Positions 16,805-26,080 of a DNA stretch of 64,000 nt are shown here, piece after piece. A program made the position numbers and the translations under genes. The stretch spans positions 45,019 to 109,018 of the forward strand of contig JAHHII010000014.1 of the NCBI GenBank assembly GCA_019358855.1. Direction: 5' to 3'. This stretch comes from Timaviella obliquedivisa GSE-PSE-MK23-08B. GTDB taxonomy: Bacteria > Cyanobacteriota > Cyanobacteriia > Elainellales > Elainellaceae. The notes under the pieces are model-generated. The model did no database searches. It was given only the letters and a program-made list of their open reading frames with translations, and was not told the origin of the DNA. Position 1 is the first letter of the stretch. Each line of letters begins with the position of its first letter.

Positions 16805-18076
16805 TCAGCCTGCCCAAAGCCCCTGAGCAAAGCGGATAGAGTAACTTGCTAGAAGAATACTGAAGAAAATTAGGACAGCGTAGCCCCAACGGGGATAGCG
16901 ATTGATAAGCAGCCCAAAAGCGATCGCCCACGGCACACACGCAAAGGCAAACCGCTCTGCCGAAATCGTTCTACCTAACCCTAAAATAATCATCCAGCTA
17001 AACAACCCATACCAAAACGCAGTCGGGGGAAGTTGGTGACGAAATCGCCAAATTAAATAACCGCTGCCCAACACCATCACCACGTTGATCAACGGCGAAC
17101 CACCCACAAGCCAGAGCAGAATAGCCAAAATACAGAAGCCATAACCTGTTTTAGGAAAGCCAAAGCGATCGCGCATTTTCCACAACAACAGGGAGAGAAG
17201 AGCGATCGCTATCATTGCCAACGGATACCACGGATCAACCAGTCGCCCTTTGTCCTCATTAGCAGCCCCCACTATTACCGTCGTTAACAAACTCAGCCAG
17301 GGCTTCCAATGAAACTCCTCAACAGGTCGCCAGCCGCGTTGTGCCAGTAGAAATGCCAGAGGTTGTTGAAAGCGCAGCCAGCAATAAAGCATATAAAACA
17401 AGATTCCGGCACTGGTGAAGAGAGCCGTGATATAGGCGAGGGGCGATCGCCTATCTCGCCAAGCCACGACTAAAAATGTGGGAATCAGCGCAACTCCTGG
17501 CGGACGAATAGCAGTAGTCAAAGCTCCAAACAGTGCTGCCCAACCATATTGCTGGCGATCGAATGCTCGTAGCGCGGCTGTGCTACCCAGCAAAAATAAC
17601 CCCTCAGTATAGACAACTGCACCAAATAACGAGAACGGACACCACGCCAACGCTGCCGTTGCCCACTGCGCTACCCGCCGCCCATGCCGTTCTTCTGCCC
17701 AGAGATACAACACCACTAATGCGCCCCAAAACACCAAGTTGTTGGCGATCGTTCCCGCCACTTCAAACGATAAGCCTAAGCTCATCACGCCCTTAACTAG
17801 CAATGGGTACAGGGGAAAGAACGCGACATTATAGCCTTTACCATTGTCTTTAAATTGATAACCCTTAGTGACAATTTTCTCGTAATGCCGACTATCCCAT
17901 TGAGAGAATACATCCCACCCTGCTCCCGGCGCTTCGCCAGAGGAGGGAATCGGCAAAGCCGGAGCAATCAGCAGCATAGCCATCCAAATGATGATGCGGC
18001 TAGATAGCCACATTGCCGAGGCAAAGAAGATGGCATTCTTGAGGCGTTGGGAAGTTAGGGAATTATCAATCAACAC
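16805..18076 (-). CDS. PIG-V-like mannosyltransferase family membrane protein
   Basis: 423 residues from a GTG at 18076. About ten hydrophobic segments. The first luminal loop carries 'WDVFSQWDSRHYEKIVTKGY', the Asp-containing region typical of GT-C glycosyltransferases of the PIG-V group, followed by 'NVAFFPLYPLL' and 'YTEGLFLLGSTAALRAF', then 'AIRPPGV'. In eukaryotes PIG-V adds the second mannose to GPI anchors; bacterial members probably transfer a sugar from a polyprenyl-phosphate carrier to an envelope glycan. The acceptor is unknown. It diverges from the thioredoxin gene. Confidence 0.8.
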   Translation of the reverse strand: MLIDNSLTSQRLKNAIFFASAMWLSSRIIIWMAMLLIAPALPIPSSGEAPGAGWDVFSQWDSRHYEKIVTKGYQFKDNGKGYNVAFFPLYPLLVKGVMSLGLSFEVAGTIANNLVFWGALVVLYLWAEERHGRRVAQWATAALAWCPFSLFGAVVYTEGLFLLGSTAALRAFDRQQYGWAALFGALTTAIRPPGVALIPTFLVVAWRDRRSPLAYITALFTSAGILFYMLYCWLRFQQPLAFLLAQRGWRPVEEFHWKPWLSLLTTVIVGAANEDKGRLVDPWYPLAMIAIALLSLLLWKMRDRFGFPKTGYGFCILAILLWLVGGSPLINVVMVLGSGYLIWRFRHQLPPTAFWYGLFSWMIILGLGRTISAERFAFACVPWAIAFGLLINRYPRWGYAVLIFFSILLASYSIRFAQGLWAG

Positions 18077-18159
18077 ACAAAATTACCTTTGCAGTAGCAA
18101 GGCTGATTATCCACTAAGATTGCTTTAGCCGATACATTCCGATATTTGGAGATGCAAAA

Positions 18160-18486
18160 ATGGGTACAGCAACTTTTATTCAAGATGAAGCTGAATTTGA
18201 TGGACTTTTAAGCAGTGATTCCTTGTTCGTGGTTGACTGTACTGCTAGCTGGTGCGGCCCCTGTAAACTTGTGGCTCCGATGATGGATCAACTAGCCGAA
18301 GGATATGGCGATCGCATCAGGGTTTTTAAGCTTGACTTAGATTCCAATAAAGAAGTTGCTAAGCGATTTAGTATCCGAAGTATTCCAGCAGTCATGTTTT
18401 TTAAGCAAGGAGAGTTACTGGAAACAATCATTGGAGTCAAGCCCTATGAAGAGTTTAGCGGTGCTGTCGATCGCCATCTTGCGTAG
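18160..18486 (+). CDS. trxA: Thioredoxin
   Basis: 108 residues, a single thioredoxin domain with the active site WCGPC (Cys32 and Cys35), Asp in 'FVVDCTASW' and the cis-Pro in 'SIRSIPAVMFFKQGE'. It reduces disulfides in target proteins, using electrons from ferredoxin- or NADPH-thioredoxin reductase. It is divergent from the mannosyltransferase gene and precedes cbiD by 46 bases in the same direction. Confidence 0.96.
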   Translation: MGTATFIQDEAEFDGLLSSDSLFVVDCTASWCGPCKLVAPMMDQLAEGYGDRIRVFKLDLDSNKEVAKRFSIRSIPAVMFFKQGELLETIIGVKPYEEFSGAVDRHLA

Positions 18487-18532
18487 GATGTAAAAGATCT
18501 GGAGCCTCACTTGATGTAGACCCGACTAACTT

Positions 18533-19645
18533 ATGGCTCGTACAGGCTATACGCTTCCTGTGTTTGCAGTAGCATCTGCCAAAGCAGCTCTCTTGCATTT
18601 ACAAAGCAATGCTACGCCACAAACCGTCACCCTCGACTTGCTGCCAGAATCACAGCCCAACAGTGCCGAAATCTCGATTCAGCAAGTCGCTCGATTAGAC
18701 GCTACAAGTGCTTTGGCAATCACACTCAGCGACCCAGGAGACAATCTAGATTTAACTCGAAACACACCTATTTGGGCATGGGTAAGGCGATCGCGCCGAG
18801 ATACGCACAGCGAGTTCCCCCACCCATCCCCGGCTTTAATCCTTGAAGCAGGCGAAGGTTTAGGCAGAACTGCAGCCGGAGATGCAGCCATTTACAGCTA
18901 TGCCCGTCGCCTATTCGATGCAAACCTATTGCCGCTGATTGCCGCCGATCAAACTGTGATAGTCTCGATTATTCTGCCAGAAGGTCGTCAGCTTGCCCAG
19001 CGCACTTCTAACGAAGCATTTGGGATTTTAGAGGGCTTGTCGTTACTAGGGACAAGCGGCATCTCGCAGCCTTTATCGGTTGCCGACCACTTAGAATCTT
19101 TGCGAGCAGCATTGCAGGTGAAGGTACAGACGCATCCTCATCTCGTCTTTTGCCTGGGCAGCAATGGAATGCAGGTAGCAAAGCGTTTGGGTATTCCCGA
19201 TGAGGCAGTGGTGCAAACAGGGAACTGGATTGGGGCGTTGCTGGTGGAGGCGGGGCTACGGGAGGCGCAATCTGTTTTGCTGCTGGGGTATCAGGGTAAG
19301 TTGATTAAGTTGGCAGGAGGAATTTTCAATACTTCTAGCCACTTAGCCGATGCCAAGCTAGAAATTATCAGTGCAGCCGTAGTGCAAGAGGGAGGAGATT
19401 TAGCGGCAGTGCAGGCGGTTTTAAATGCGCCAACGGCAGATGCAGCTTATCAGACGCTAGTGGCATTGGGGTTAGTAGACGCGGTGTTTGGGGCATTGGC
19501 ACAACGAATTAGTCACCGAGGATCTGATTATGTGCGGAAGTATGGTGCTGTCGAAATGCGTATAGGGACGATTTTATGCGATCGCCACGGGCAAATCATT
19601 AGCCAAGATGCTGAGGCAACAGAATTGCTCAAGCTCCTAACCTGA
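18533..19645 (+). CDS. cbiD: Cobalt-precorrin-5B C1-methyltransferase CbiD
   Basis: 370 residues. The N-terminus 'RTGYTLPVFAVASAKAAL' is the cyanobacterial version of the CbiD 'RTGYTTGTCAAAAAKAA' motif. 'GEGLGRTAAGDAAI' replaces the usual 'GVGxVTKPGL' region. Then 'SNEAFGILEGLSLLGTSGI', 'VFCLGSNGMQVAK' and 'NWIGALLVEAG', 'SVLLLGYQGKLIKLAGGIFNTSSHLADA', which matches the family's 'GHxGKLxKLAaGxxxTHS' block. It methylates C1 in the anaerobic corrin pathway using S-adenosylmethionine. It fits with the B12-controlled hupE in this window. Convergent overlap of 9 bases with the next gene. Confidence 0.92.
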   Translation: MARTGYTLPVFAVASAKAALLHLQSNATPQTVTLDLLPESQPNSAEISIQQVARLDATSALAITLSDPGDNLDLTRNTPIWAWVRRSRRDTHSEFPHPSPALILEAGEGLGRTAAGDAAIYSYARRLFDANLLPLIAADQTVIVSIILPEGRQLAQRTSNEAFGILEGLSLLGTSGISQPLSVADHLESLRAALQVKVQTHPHLVFCLGSNGMQVAKRLGIPDEAVVQTGNWIGALLVEAGLREAQSVLLLGYQGKLIKLAGGIFNTSSHLADAKLEIISAAVVQEGGDLAAVQAVLNAPTADAAYQTLVALGLVDAVFGALAQRISHRGSDYVRKYGAVEMRIGTILCDRHGQIISQDAEATELLKLLT

Positions 19646-20203
19646 TACTTCACCATTGAACAGCACATCTGCTCGCTGCCGAATTGCCGAAAGATTGAGA
19701 ACTAAGCCGCTTTTCAGCCGCCCCTCAATAATACTAATGGGCATAGATAGGGGCGGTAAAACGCAAACGGTGTAGCATAGCTCAGTGTTACGACCATCGG
19801 CGGTAGGCTGCAAAACCCAGCTTCCAAAAAACTTTTTGAAGTCGCCTTCTACCATCTGAAAGTCAAGCTGGTGAGGGAACTGTTCCACCATATCGAGAAC
19901 AACTTTGGCACAAAACTTAAACTTCAGCAAAGACTGAGTGCCAACTTGCTCCAGGCGAATGCCGCCTTGGGGATGCTTAATTTTTTGGCTTTTTGCCAAA
20001 CTAGGAATAAAGTCTGCTAAATGATCGTAATCAGTTAGGATTTGCCAAACTTGTTCGACAGGATGAGGAATTTGGACGCGCGCCGAGATCTGCCGCTGTC
20101 TGCCTTCAGCTTTGTCTGTGCAGACTTCTACTTCGCCCCGGAATTCGCAGGAGGCTTCCTCCAATTCTGCGGAGTCGTTTGTAAGCTGTAGGTCTTCAGT
20201 CAT
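19637..20203 (-). CDS. SRPBCC (START-like, cyclase/dehydrase) family protein
   Basis: 188 residues from the ATG at 20203 (a TTG five codons earlier is open). The N-terminal 35 residues are acidic. The domain follows: 'ARVQIPHPVEQVWQILTDYDHLADFIPSLA', 'RLEQVGTQSLLKFKFCAKVVLDMVE', 'MVEGDFKKFFGSWVLQP', 'IIEGRLKSGLVLNLSAIRQRA'. This is the polyketide_cyc-type fold with a hydrophobic ligand cavity. In cyanobacteria and plastids such proteins are common; ligand unknown. Confidence 0.85.
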   Translation of the reverse strand: MTEDLQLTNDSAELEEASCEFRGEVEVCTDKAEGRQRQISARVQIPHPVEQVWQILTDYDHLADFIPSLAKSQKIKHPQGGIRLEQVGTQSLLKFKFCAKVVLDMVEQFPHQLDFQMVEGDFKKFFGSWVLQPTADGRNTELCYTVCVLPPLSMPISIIEGRLKSGLVLNLSAIRQRADVLFNGEVSG

Positions 20204-20255
20204 GTTCCTAATCTGCAACTTTTTACTAGCCTACCCGATTCGGCTCCTCTCGTAA

Positions 20256-22394
20256 CTAATCGGCTGTCTGAATCTTGCCATCTGGGCTAGCGGGTAGAGT
20301 AATGGTAAAGCAAGTCTTCCAGGATTGACTAGAAGGAAGAGGTTTGCTGGAGACGGCGATCGCTCCATTTAAATGTTCCACTAATCGTTTGACCAGGGCT
20401 AGCCCTAATCCGGTTCCCTGAATTGCCTGTTTAGTTGCCCGTTCCCCTCGTTTAAACTTGTTAAAAATTTGATCAATCTCTTGCGGCTGAATCCCTAGCC
20501 CGACGCTTTGCAAAGTCAAGACGACAGCGTGAGCCGGGTGAAGATTGTGCACGACTTTCAGATGCACCTTGGAGCTCGCGTCAGCATACTTACGAGCATT
20601 ATTCAGTAGCTCTACCAAAATGCGGTTAAGGCTTTCGGGGTCAGAACTAAGGGTGAGCGGCTGCGAGGGCAATTCAATCTTAAGTTCCAAGCCTTTTTTT
20701 TGCCAGCGTTCTAAATCTGATTTTGCAGCGTTGTGAACTAAGTGTTGCAAATCAACTTGATGATATTGAACTGCCGTCGGCACCTCTAGTTTACGAAGCG
20801 CCAGCATGTCATTAATTAACTGAGTTTCTTGCTGACACTGCTGCTCTAAAATGTCGAGGTAGCGAGATTGGCGATCGGGCGTTAAGGTGGCTTGTTGCAA
20901 CATTCGCACTGCCAGACCCATGCTAGTCAAGGGAGTTAGCAACTCGTGACTAACAGTGCTCAAAAATTCTTCACGTTCCTCATCCAGTTTACGAAGCTGC
21001 TCAAGCTGTTGTCGCGTTTTTTCGTAGAGCTTAGCCTGCACTTCTAAACTGCGTTGCAATTGGGCGGTGCGCTCGGCAACGATCGCCTGGATGTGTTGCA
21101 TAGAGCGGGTTTGCACTATAGCAGTGCTGAGTTGCGCAGCCACAAGTTTTACGAACGATTGCTCTTCTATTGCCCATTCTCGTAGTTCACAATGCTGCAA
21201 TACCAAGCAACCCATGACCTGACCTTGATGCTCAATGGGCATCAACAACAAGGAGGGAAGGTCTTCGAGCCGAAAGAGAGAAGAAATGGAATGGAATTCT
21301 TCAGAATTAGATAAAACCGACAGAATCAAGGGTTCTGGGGTTTGGGTTAACAGCGTTTGGCAAAGGCTGCACGCTGTTGCCTGAAAGCCATAGTTTAGCC
21401 AAGTACCTTGGTTTTGTTCTAACGCTTCAAAATTGGGTTCTTCAAGGATTGCCAGTTTTGGAAGAGGGCAAGCAGGAGGATATTCAGAGACAACCGTAAT
21501 TTTAGTTTCTAAGGCGGTTTCTGCCGACTCAGCATCTAGTGGATGCTCGGAGGTTCGACCCCTCACGGATATTTCAGAGAAATAGCTTGAAGATTCGGCA
21601 GATAGTAAGAGCACCATGCCTCGGCTAGCGCGAGTAGAGCAGACCATGCCTGCCAGTGCCGTGTCAAAAATTCGCTTCAAATCTACATTAGTGCGAATAG
21701 CAGCGGTGAGTTGATCGTTAATAGACTGGTAGCAAATTTGCTGTTGCGCCTGCTGTTCAAGCCGCGCTTGGGTAATGGCGATCGCCACTTGAGGCGACAA
21801 GGTTTTGAGGAGTTGCAAGTCTTCCTTCTTCCAAGCGTGGGCGGGCGACCCTTGCGGTATCTGCGGAGCAGCGCGCATCAGGCAAATCATGCCGTTGAAC
21901 TTGCCATAGTGACGAGTACAAATTGCCAAAATTGACCGAAATGGAAAATCGTCTAGGGGCAGGAGGGTCTGAATATCGGCGATCGCCAGATCATTGTTAA
22001 TCCACTGTTCTTTTAACACTGGCTGCTGGAACCATCCCCAAAGCTTCTGTTGAAGATGTGTCGAAAGGTTATTGGGTAACCAACACGTGTTCAAAGATGA
22101 ACTTGCAGCAATAAAGCAACAGTCTGCCTGAAAAATTTCTCCTAAAAACTTGCTTAACTTGAGTAGAGCATCCTGGGCGCTTTCACTGGCGCTGAAGATC
22201 TGATTCTGACACTGCTCAGAACAATAATTGTGCATCCACCCAATGGGTGCTGAGATCGGCGGTGCTAAAGTAATTGGAGGATGGGGTAAATTAGGCTGAA
22301 GCTTGAGTTGTGATTGCTTGCACTGAATAGGGAGATTGGGAGAACTGTCAACTTTTTGGACAAGATGTAACTTTGTATAGCAATCTTTTTTCAT
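20256..22394 (-). CDS. GAF-domain sensor histidine kinase
   Basis: 712 residues from the ATG at 22394 (a GTG 24 bases upstream is open). Two GAF-like domains lie at about 70-220 and 235-440, neither with an obvious bilin-binding Cys-His motif. A coiled linker follows (about 440-480), then HisKA with the phospho-acceptor His in 'STVSHELLTPLTSM' and a HATPase domain with 'ELLNNARKYA', 'GLGIQPQEIDQIFNKF' and 'GTGLGLALVKRLVEHL'. It is soluble, with no membrane segment. The first GAF region contains in frame a copy of the 34-bp dispersed repeat (21843-21876), adding residues 'RAAPQIPQGSPA'. No response regulator gene is adjacent. Confidence 0.9.
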   Translation of the reverse strand: MKKDCYTKLHLVQKVDSSPNLPIQCKQSQLKLQPNLPHPPITLAPPISAPIGWMHNYCSEQCQNQIFSASESAQDALLKLSKFLGEIFQADCCFIAASSSLNTCWLPNNLSTHLQQKLWGWFQQPVLKEQWINNDLAIADIQTLLPLDDFPFRSILAICTRHYGKFNGMICLMRAAPQIPQGSPAHAWKKEDLQLLKTLSPQVAIAITQARLEQQAQQQICYQSINDQLTAAIRTNVDLKRIFDTALAGMVCSTRASRGMVLLLSAESSSYFSEISVRGRTSEHPLDAESAETALETKITVVSEYPPACPLPKLAILEEPNFEALEQNQGTWLNYGFQATACSLCQTLLTQTPEPLILSVLSNSEEFHSISSLFRLEDLPSLLLMPIEHQGQVMGCLVLQHCELREWAIEEQSFVKLVAAQLSTAIVQTRSMQHIQAIVAERTAQLQRSLEVQAKLYEKTRQQLEQLRKLDEEREEFLSTVSHELLTPLTSMGLAVRMLQQATLTPDRQSRYLDILEQQCQQETQLINDMLALRKLEVPTAVQYHQVDLQHLVHNAAKSDLERWQKKGLELKIELPSQPLTLSSDPESLNRILVELLNNARKYADASSKVHLKVVHNLHPAHAVVLTLQSVGLGIQPQEIDQIFNKFKRGERATKQAIQGTGLGLALVKRLVEHLNGAIAVSSKPLPSSQSWKTCFTITLPASPDGKIQTAD
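21843..21876 (+). repeat. 34-bp dispersed repeat, copy 2 (inside kinase gene)
   Basis: GGGCGACCCTTGCGGTATCT, then GCGGAGCAGCGCGC. It lies within the first GAF-like domain of the minus-strand histidine kinase and does not interrupt the reading frame, although 34 is not a multiple of three. Confidence 0.85.
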
Positions 22395-22520
22395 TTTCTT
22401 AGCCAGACACAAACACACAGGAACACACAGAGAGAAATGAGAGAAGTTTAATTAAGCTTTCTCTCGGCTAGTCACACAGATACTGATCGAAAAACTTTGA
22501 ATATTTGATTCTTTTTAAAG

Positions 22521-22664
22521 GTTGTCTGAGAAGTCTAGGTTGCTATCCAATCCGCCCCCTAAATCCCCCATTTTGGGGGACTTTGAGGAAGGAGTGGCTC
22601 GGAAGTCCCCCAAAATGGGGGATTGGGGGGCGAGTGTAAGAATCTTTAATACTTCTCAGACATC
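22521..22664. repeat. MITE-like palindromic repeat with outer inverted repeats, copy 2
   Basis: The core 22552-22632 (CCGCCCCCTAAATCCCCC ... GGGGGATTGGGGGGC) resembles 16423-16499. It is flanked by a 12-bp perfect inverted repeat TGTCTGAGAAGT (22523-22534) and ACTTCTCAGACA (22651-22662). No transposase is present. The spacer 22395-22520 before it shows nothing else. Confidence 0.8.
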
Positions 22665-22983
22665 CTCTTAGATCTTTCTAATAGCCTGTTAGAAAGCCAA
22701 ACCATCTATGTAAAACAGGTTATCTGCTTCACTTGGCTTTTGTATCCGTGATTTCCCTAAAATTGAAGCTAGCTTCACGCAAAGATTAAGCTGGCTCATG
22801 GTGTTAACACCCACTAAAGAAAAATCTTTGAATTGAATTAGATTTTTGCCATGGGACATTAATACTTTAGTAATGCATGTTTGCAACTTACTGGCAACAA
22901 CTAAAATCAGCAAGTTCAGGACAAAAAGGGTATGCTCTAAACAACTTGTATTAGAACAATCGTTCTCTGATCTCTACTGACCT
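22665..22983. other. Intergenic, possible small ORF
   Basis: A 74-codon minus-strand frame (22689-22913, start MLILVVASKLQTCITKVLM) is the only open stretch. It has no family resemblance and its upstream sequence has no clear ribosome-binding site. I treat it as unsupported. Promoter elements for the HerA-like gene must lie here but none stands out. Confidence 0.35.
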
Positions 22984-24684
22984 ATGGCTAAACTGATCTC
23001 TCTGTCTTCTCCCAATACGGTTGGTACTGTGAAAGGCCCTGGAGAAAATGGTAACCAGTACTTATTTATTACGGCAGATAATCGCTATGTGAAGATTGGC
23101 GAGTTTGTCTATTACGAAGTAGAGGCACCAGACACAGGGGGACGATCGGCGGTTCGGCAAATTCTAGGTAAAATTTCGGCGCGGTGTTTAATTGACCATT
23201 TGCCCGATCGCATGTTTGCCGATACTGAAATTAGCCCAGAGGCGATCGCTGCTCTAGTTGGCTTCTCTCACCCCAACCCCGAAATTTATGAAGTCACGGT
23301 AGATGTGATTGGCTATTTCCACCCAGCCCTAGGCTTTATGAACCCGCGCGTCACCCCTAATCCGGGAGCAAAGGTTTATTTGGCAAGCGACGAAGGACTG
23401 CAAGCAGTCGTGAATAAAAAGCAGCCTGGAGAAGTTGGATCGGCGGCGATCGGCTCGTTGCTGCTGCGAGAGTTGAACGCGGTGCCTGTGGTGCTAGACG
23501 TGAAGGAATTGGTCAGCACGCACATGGCAATTTTGGCAGGGACAGGTTCGGGAAAGTCCTATACAGCAGGTGTGTTAGTTGAGGAACTGCTATCGCCCTA
23601 TAATCGAGCGGCAGTGCTGATTTTTGATCCACATGGGGAATACGGGACGCTGGCAGATATGCGAGGTCATCCTGCCTTTACGGCTCCTGGTTACGCCCCC
23701 AAGGTGAAAATTTTAACGCCCAATGATATTCAAATTCGGATTTCGTCTTTAGACTACTATGACATTTTGACTTTGCTGCCTGAGATGAGCGATCGCCAAC
23801 AGGCAATTCTGAGCAAAGCCTTCGCCATCCTTAAAAAACATAAGCGATCGAATGGCGAGTATCGCTGGGGAGTCAACGATTTGATTCATGCAGTGTTTGA
23901 AGCCGATCGCTCGGAGGATGACGAGGGCAATGAAAAAACAGGATCTTCTGCTCCAGCTTTAGAGTGGAAGTTGGATAAGTTAGCTAGCTCAAAATATTTC
24001 GATACTGCCAATCACCTCGCCCCCAAAGATTTATTTGAACCGGGACAAGTGACCGTTCTACAAATGAACGAAATTAGCCAAGAAGAACAACAGGTAATCT
24101 GCGCGGCAATTCTTCGGCAGTCGAACCAAGCCCGCATGAACACCCAGAAAGAAAACATTACTCCCGACGACGAGAATTATCTGCCCTACCCTGTCTTTAT
24201 CTTGATCGAAGAGGCTCACCGTTTTGCCCCGGCACACGAACCATCTCGCTGCAAAATGATCATCCGCACCATTCTCAGCGAGGGTCGTAAATTTGGCTTA
24301 GGTATTGGGCTAATTACCCAGCGCCCTGGCAAGATCGACGCAGATGTACTGTCTCAATGCATGAGTCAATTCCTCATGCGCATCGTCAACCCGGTGGATC
24401 AAGACAGCCTCAAGTATGGGGTAGAAGCTGCCGGACGAGATTTGTTGAAGGAGTTGCCTTCTTTAACCAAAGGGCAAGTCATTATTTCTGGGGCTTGTGT
24501 TAATACACCTGTGCTTTGTCAAGTGCGGAAACGGCTCACAGTGCATGGTGGCGAAACGCTGAACGCACCAGAAATGTGGCAAAACTATTTCCAGGCGCAT
24601 CAAGTCCAATCTCGCTTAATTGAGCAAGCCCCGATCGCCAGTCGGGAAAAGCCGAAGATGGTTAGAGGGGTCAGTATTGATTGA
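22984..24684 (+). CDS. HerA/DUF87-type ATP-binding protein
   Basis: 566 residues. An N-terminal HAS-barrel-like beta domain (about 1-150) precedes an FtsK/HerA-type RecA-fold ATPase with Walker A 'LAGTGSGKSYTAGVL', 'VLIFDPHGEYG', Walker B 'VFILIEEAHRFAP', and an arginine-finger region 'RTILSEGRKFGLGIGLITQRP'. HerA proteins form hexamers that pump DNA, often with NurA nuclease in end resection; no nurA gene is adjacent, so the role here may be different. It is transcribed alone, with small genes downstream. Confidence 0.88.
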   Translation: MAKLISLSSPNTVGTVKGPGENGNQYLFITADNRYVKIGEFVYYEVEAPDTGGRSAVRQILGKISARCLIDHLPDRMFADTEISPEAIAALVGFSHPNPEIYEVTVDVIGYFHPALGFMNPRVTPNPGAKVYLASDEGLQAVVNKKQPGEVGSAAIGSLLLRELNAVPVVLDVKELVSTHMAILAGTGSGKSYTAGVLVEELLSPYNRAAVLIFDPHGEYGTLADMRGHPAFTAPGYAPKVKILTPNDIQIRISSLDYYDILTLLPEMSDRQQAILSKAFAILKKHKRSNGEYRWGVNDLIHAVFEADRSEDDEGNEKTGSSAPALEWKLDKLASSKYFDTANHLAPKDLFEPGQVTVLQMNEISQEEQQVICAAILRQSNQARMNTQKENITPDDENYLPYPVFILIEEAHRFAPAHEPSRCKMIIRTILSEGRKFGLGIGLITQRPGKIDADVLSQCMSQFLMRIVNPVDQDSLKYGVEAAGRDLLKELPSLTKGQVIISGACVNTPVLCQVRKRLTVHGGETLNAPEMWQNYFQAHQVQSRLIEQAPIASREKPKMVRGVSID

Positions 24685-24737
24685 GTCCTCACAACATCCT
24701 TAAAGCTCCGGCAATACGCTACGAGATTGGTTAAAAG

Positions 24738-24971
24738 GTGTACTTTGAAATCATTGGAAGCATTACCAATGTTGAAACAATTGCTGTTGGAAGTTCGATT
24801 CGGAAGTTAGCTCGGCTGAGAGAACAGTTTGGGAATGGACGGTGGAGAAAGCTTAAAGGGATAGCCACAGTGCAACTTGACGATGGCAGTATTGGCGAGG
24901 CAGAAGTTCACTGGTATGAAGCTTATGGGATTGGCAAGAGAAGAATGAAAATCAAAAGATTTTTAGAGTAA
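24738..24971 (+). CDS. Small conserved-looking protein, unknown
   Basis: 77 residues from a GTG at 24738. Sequence is beta-rich: 'YFEIIGSITNVETIAVG', 'RWRKLKGIATVQLDDGSIGEAEVHWYEAYGIGKRRMKIK'. The basic 'GIGKRRMKIKRFL' end and the phrase 'ATVQLDDGS' occur, as I recall, in small cyanobacterial hypothetical proteins. It could bind nucleic acid. Function unknown. Start not certain, since no ATG is available. Confidence 0.65.
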   Translation: MYFEIIGSITNVETIAVGSSIRKLARLREQFGNGRWRKLKGIATVQLDDGSIGEAEVHWYEAYGIGKRRMKIKRFLE

Positions 24972-24987
24972 TTTTTGGACTAACAGT

Positions 24988-25218
24988 ATGGAAAACACCA
25001 GAGGAAGGTTTGGAATTTGTATTTGTAACGATGACTGTGATGACCTAGAACTGCTCAAGGTTTATCAGATTTTGCCTGATGACACTCCCAGCCAAAAAGG
25101 TTATGTCCGAGTCGTGGACGAATCGGCAGAAGATTACTTATATCCTCAAAGTTTCTTTGTGCTACTTGAATTGCCTCAAGCCGCCGAACAGAAGTTGCTG
25201 TCCATTGTTAAACCATAA
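24988..25218 (+). CDS. Small acidic protein, unknown
   Basis: 76 residues, acidic, with 'CICNDDCDDLELLKVYQILPD' and 'GYVRVVDESAEDYLYPQSFFVLLELPQAAEQKLL'. The layout suggests a compact beta-barrel-like fold. It begins 17 bases after the preceding small gene in the same direction, so the two may share a transcript. No function assigned. Confidence 0.65.
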   Translation: MENTRGRFGICICNDDCDDLELLKVYQILPDDTPSQKGYVRVVDESAEDYLYPQSFFVLLELPQAAEQKLLSIVKP

Positions 25219-25268
25219 TTCTGGGGCGTATCCTAAAATCAGAGCTATCTCACGAGTCTTCTATTCTT

Positions 25269-25673
25269 ATGCGGCGACTTCAATATCTGCCCTGGCGATC
25301 GCTCTTCCTCACTGCTGCGGTCACCATTTTTTGCACCATCGTCTTATCGTATGCCGTGGGGTTTAGCACCATGAATTCAGCGATCGTTAGCCAAGTCTTG
25401 GCAACGCTCTACACTCCTCCTTGGCGTACTATCACTGACCTTGCCGTTTCAGCCGGAGTCGGTGCAGTAGCCGTTTATTTTTTAGAAACTCTATTTCCTC
25501 GCACCGCTATTAACACCAATATATTGTGGACTTTGATTCTGTGTTTAATGGTGGTGCTGATCATCAAGTCCTATTTACCTTTACCCGAAGGATTAATTGC
25601 CCCCAGTCAAATTTCTTTGTTAGGAATTCTGCTAGGCGTGTTTTTGTTAGGCGGAAAGCGTTACTGGCGCTGA
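25269..25673 (+). CDS. Small membrane protein, unknown
   Basis: 134 residues with four hydrophobic segments: about 10-30 (FLTAAVTIFCTIVLSYAV), 50-72, 82-100 (NILWTLILCLMVVLIIKSYL) and 110-128. The short loops are weakly charged. No motif of a known family is seen. It lies just upstream of the Rubisco operon but the 400-base spacer argues against co-transcription. Confidence 0.7.
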   Translation: MRRLQYLPWRSLFLTAAVTIFCTIVLSYAVGFSTMNSAIVSQVLATLYTPPWRTITDLAVSAGVGAVAVYFLETLFPRTAINTNILWTLILCLMVVLIIKSYLPLPEGLIAPSQISLLGILLGVFLLGGKRYWR

Positions 25674-26080
25674 GTAACCTCATACGGGGAAACACTTCTC
25701 ATTCAAGAAATGAACTGATGTTTCAACCTCATACAAAAAAATGTGTCGAAATATGTACTTGACGTAAGACTGATTCATCTTCCTCTGTAGGATGTTACAA
25801 GGCTTCAAAAATATAAACAGTCGTTATCGATGCGCTAAGAATATTCAAAGATATGCTTATCGCATTCCTGGTATATTTCTGAAAGAACCCGTCGAACAGC
25901 GCAAACAAAAAGATAAGTTGAAGGTTGCCGGACGACATCTGTGCCCTGGCTTTAACCGACTTAGCTATCAATATCAATTGCCGTCTGAGGCTGCCAAGCC
26001 TGCTGGCTTTTCGTGACTGTTACCAGCAGACAGGGGTTTCTGTGTTCGGAATCTCAGTGACTCATTAGGAAGGGAAATTA
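25674..26080 (+). promoter_or_regulatory. Upstream region of the Rubisco operon
   Basis: Spacer of about 400 bases without a convincing gene. It should contain the rbc promoter and a long leader. A TTGACG at 25759-25764 is a candidate -35 box, but no well-spaced -10 box follows, so I do not fix a start site. A good ribosome-binding site, AGGAAGGG, lies 8-15 bases before the rbcL ATG. Confidence 0.5.

Noticed and set aside
22689..22913. 74-codon minus frame upstream of the HerA-like gene
   Set aside because: No ribosome-binding site, no recognised motif, and random frames of this length are expected here.
25792..26016. Overlapping short frames in the rbcL upstream region
   Set aside because: Both strands are open over short lengths; composition is not coding-like and the region is the expected promoter and leader.
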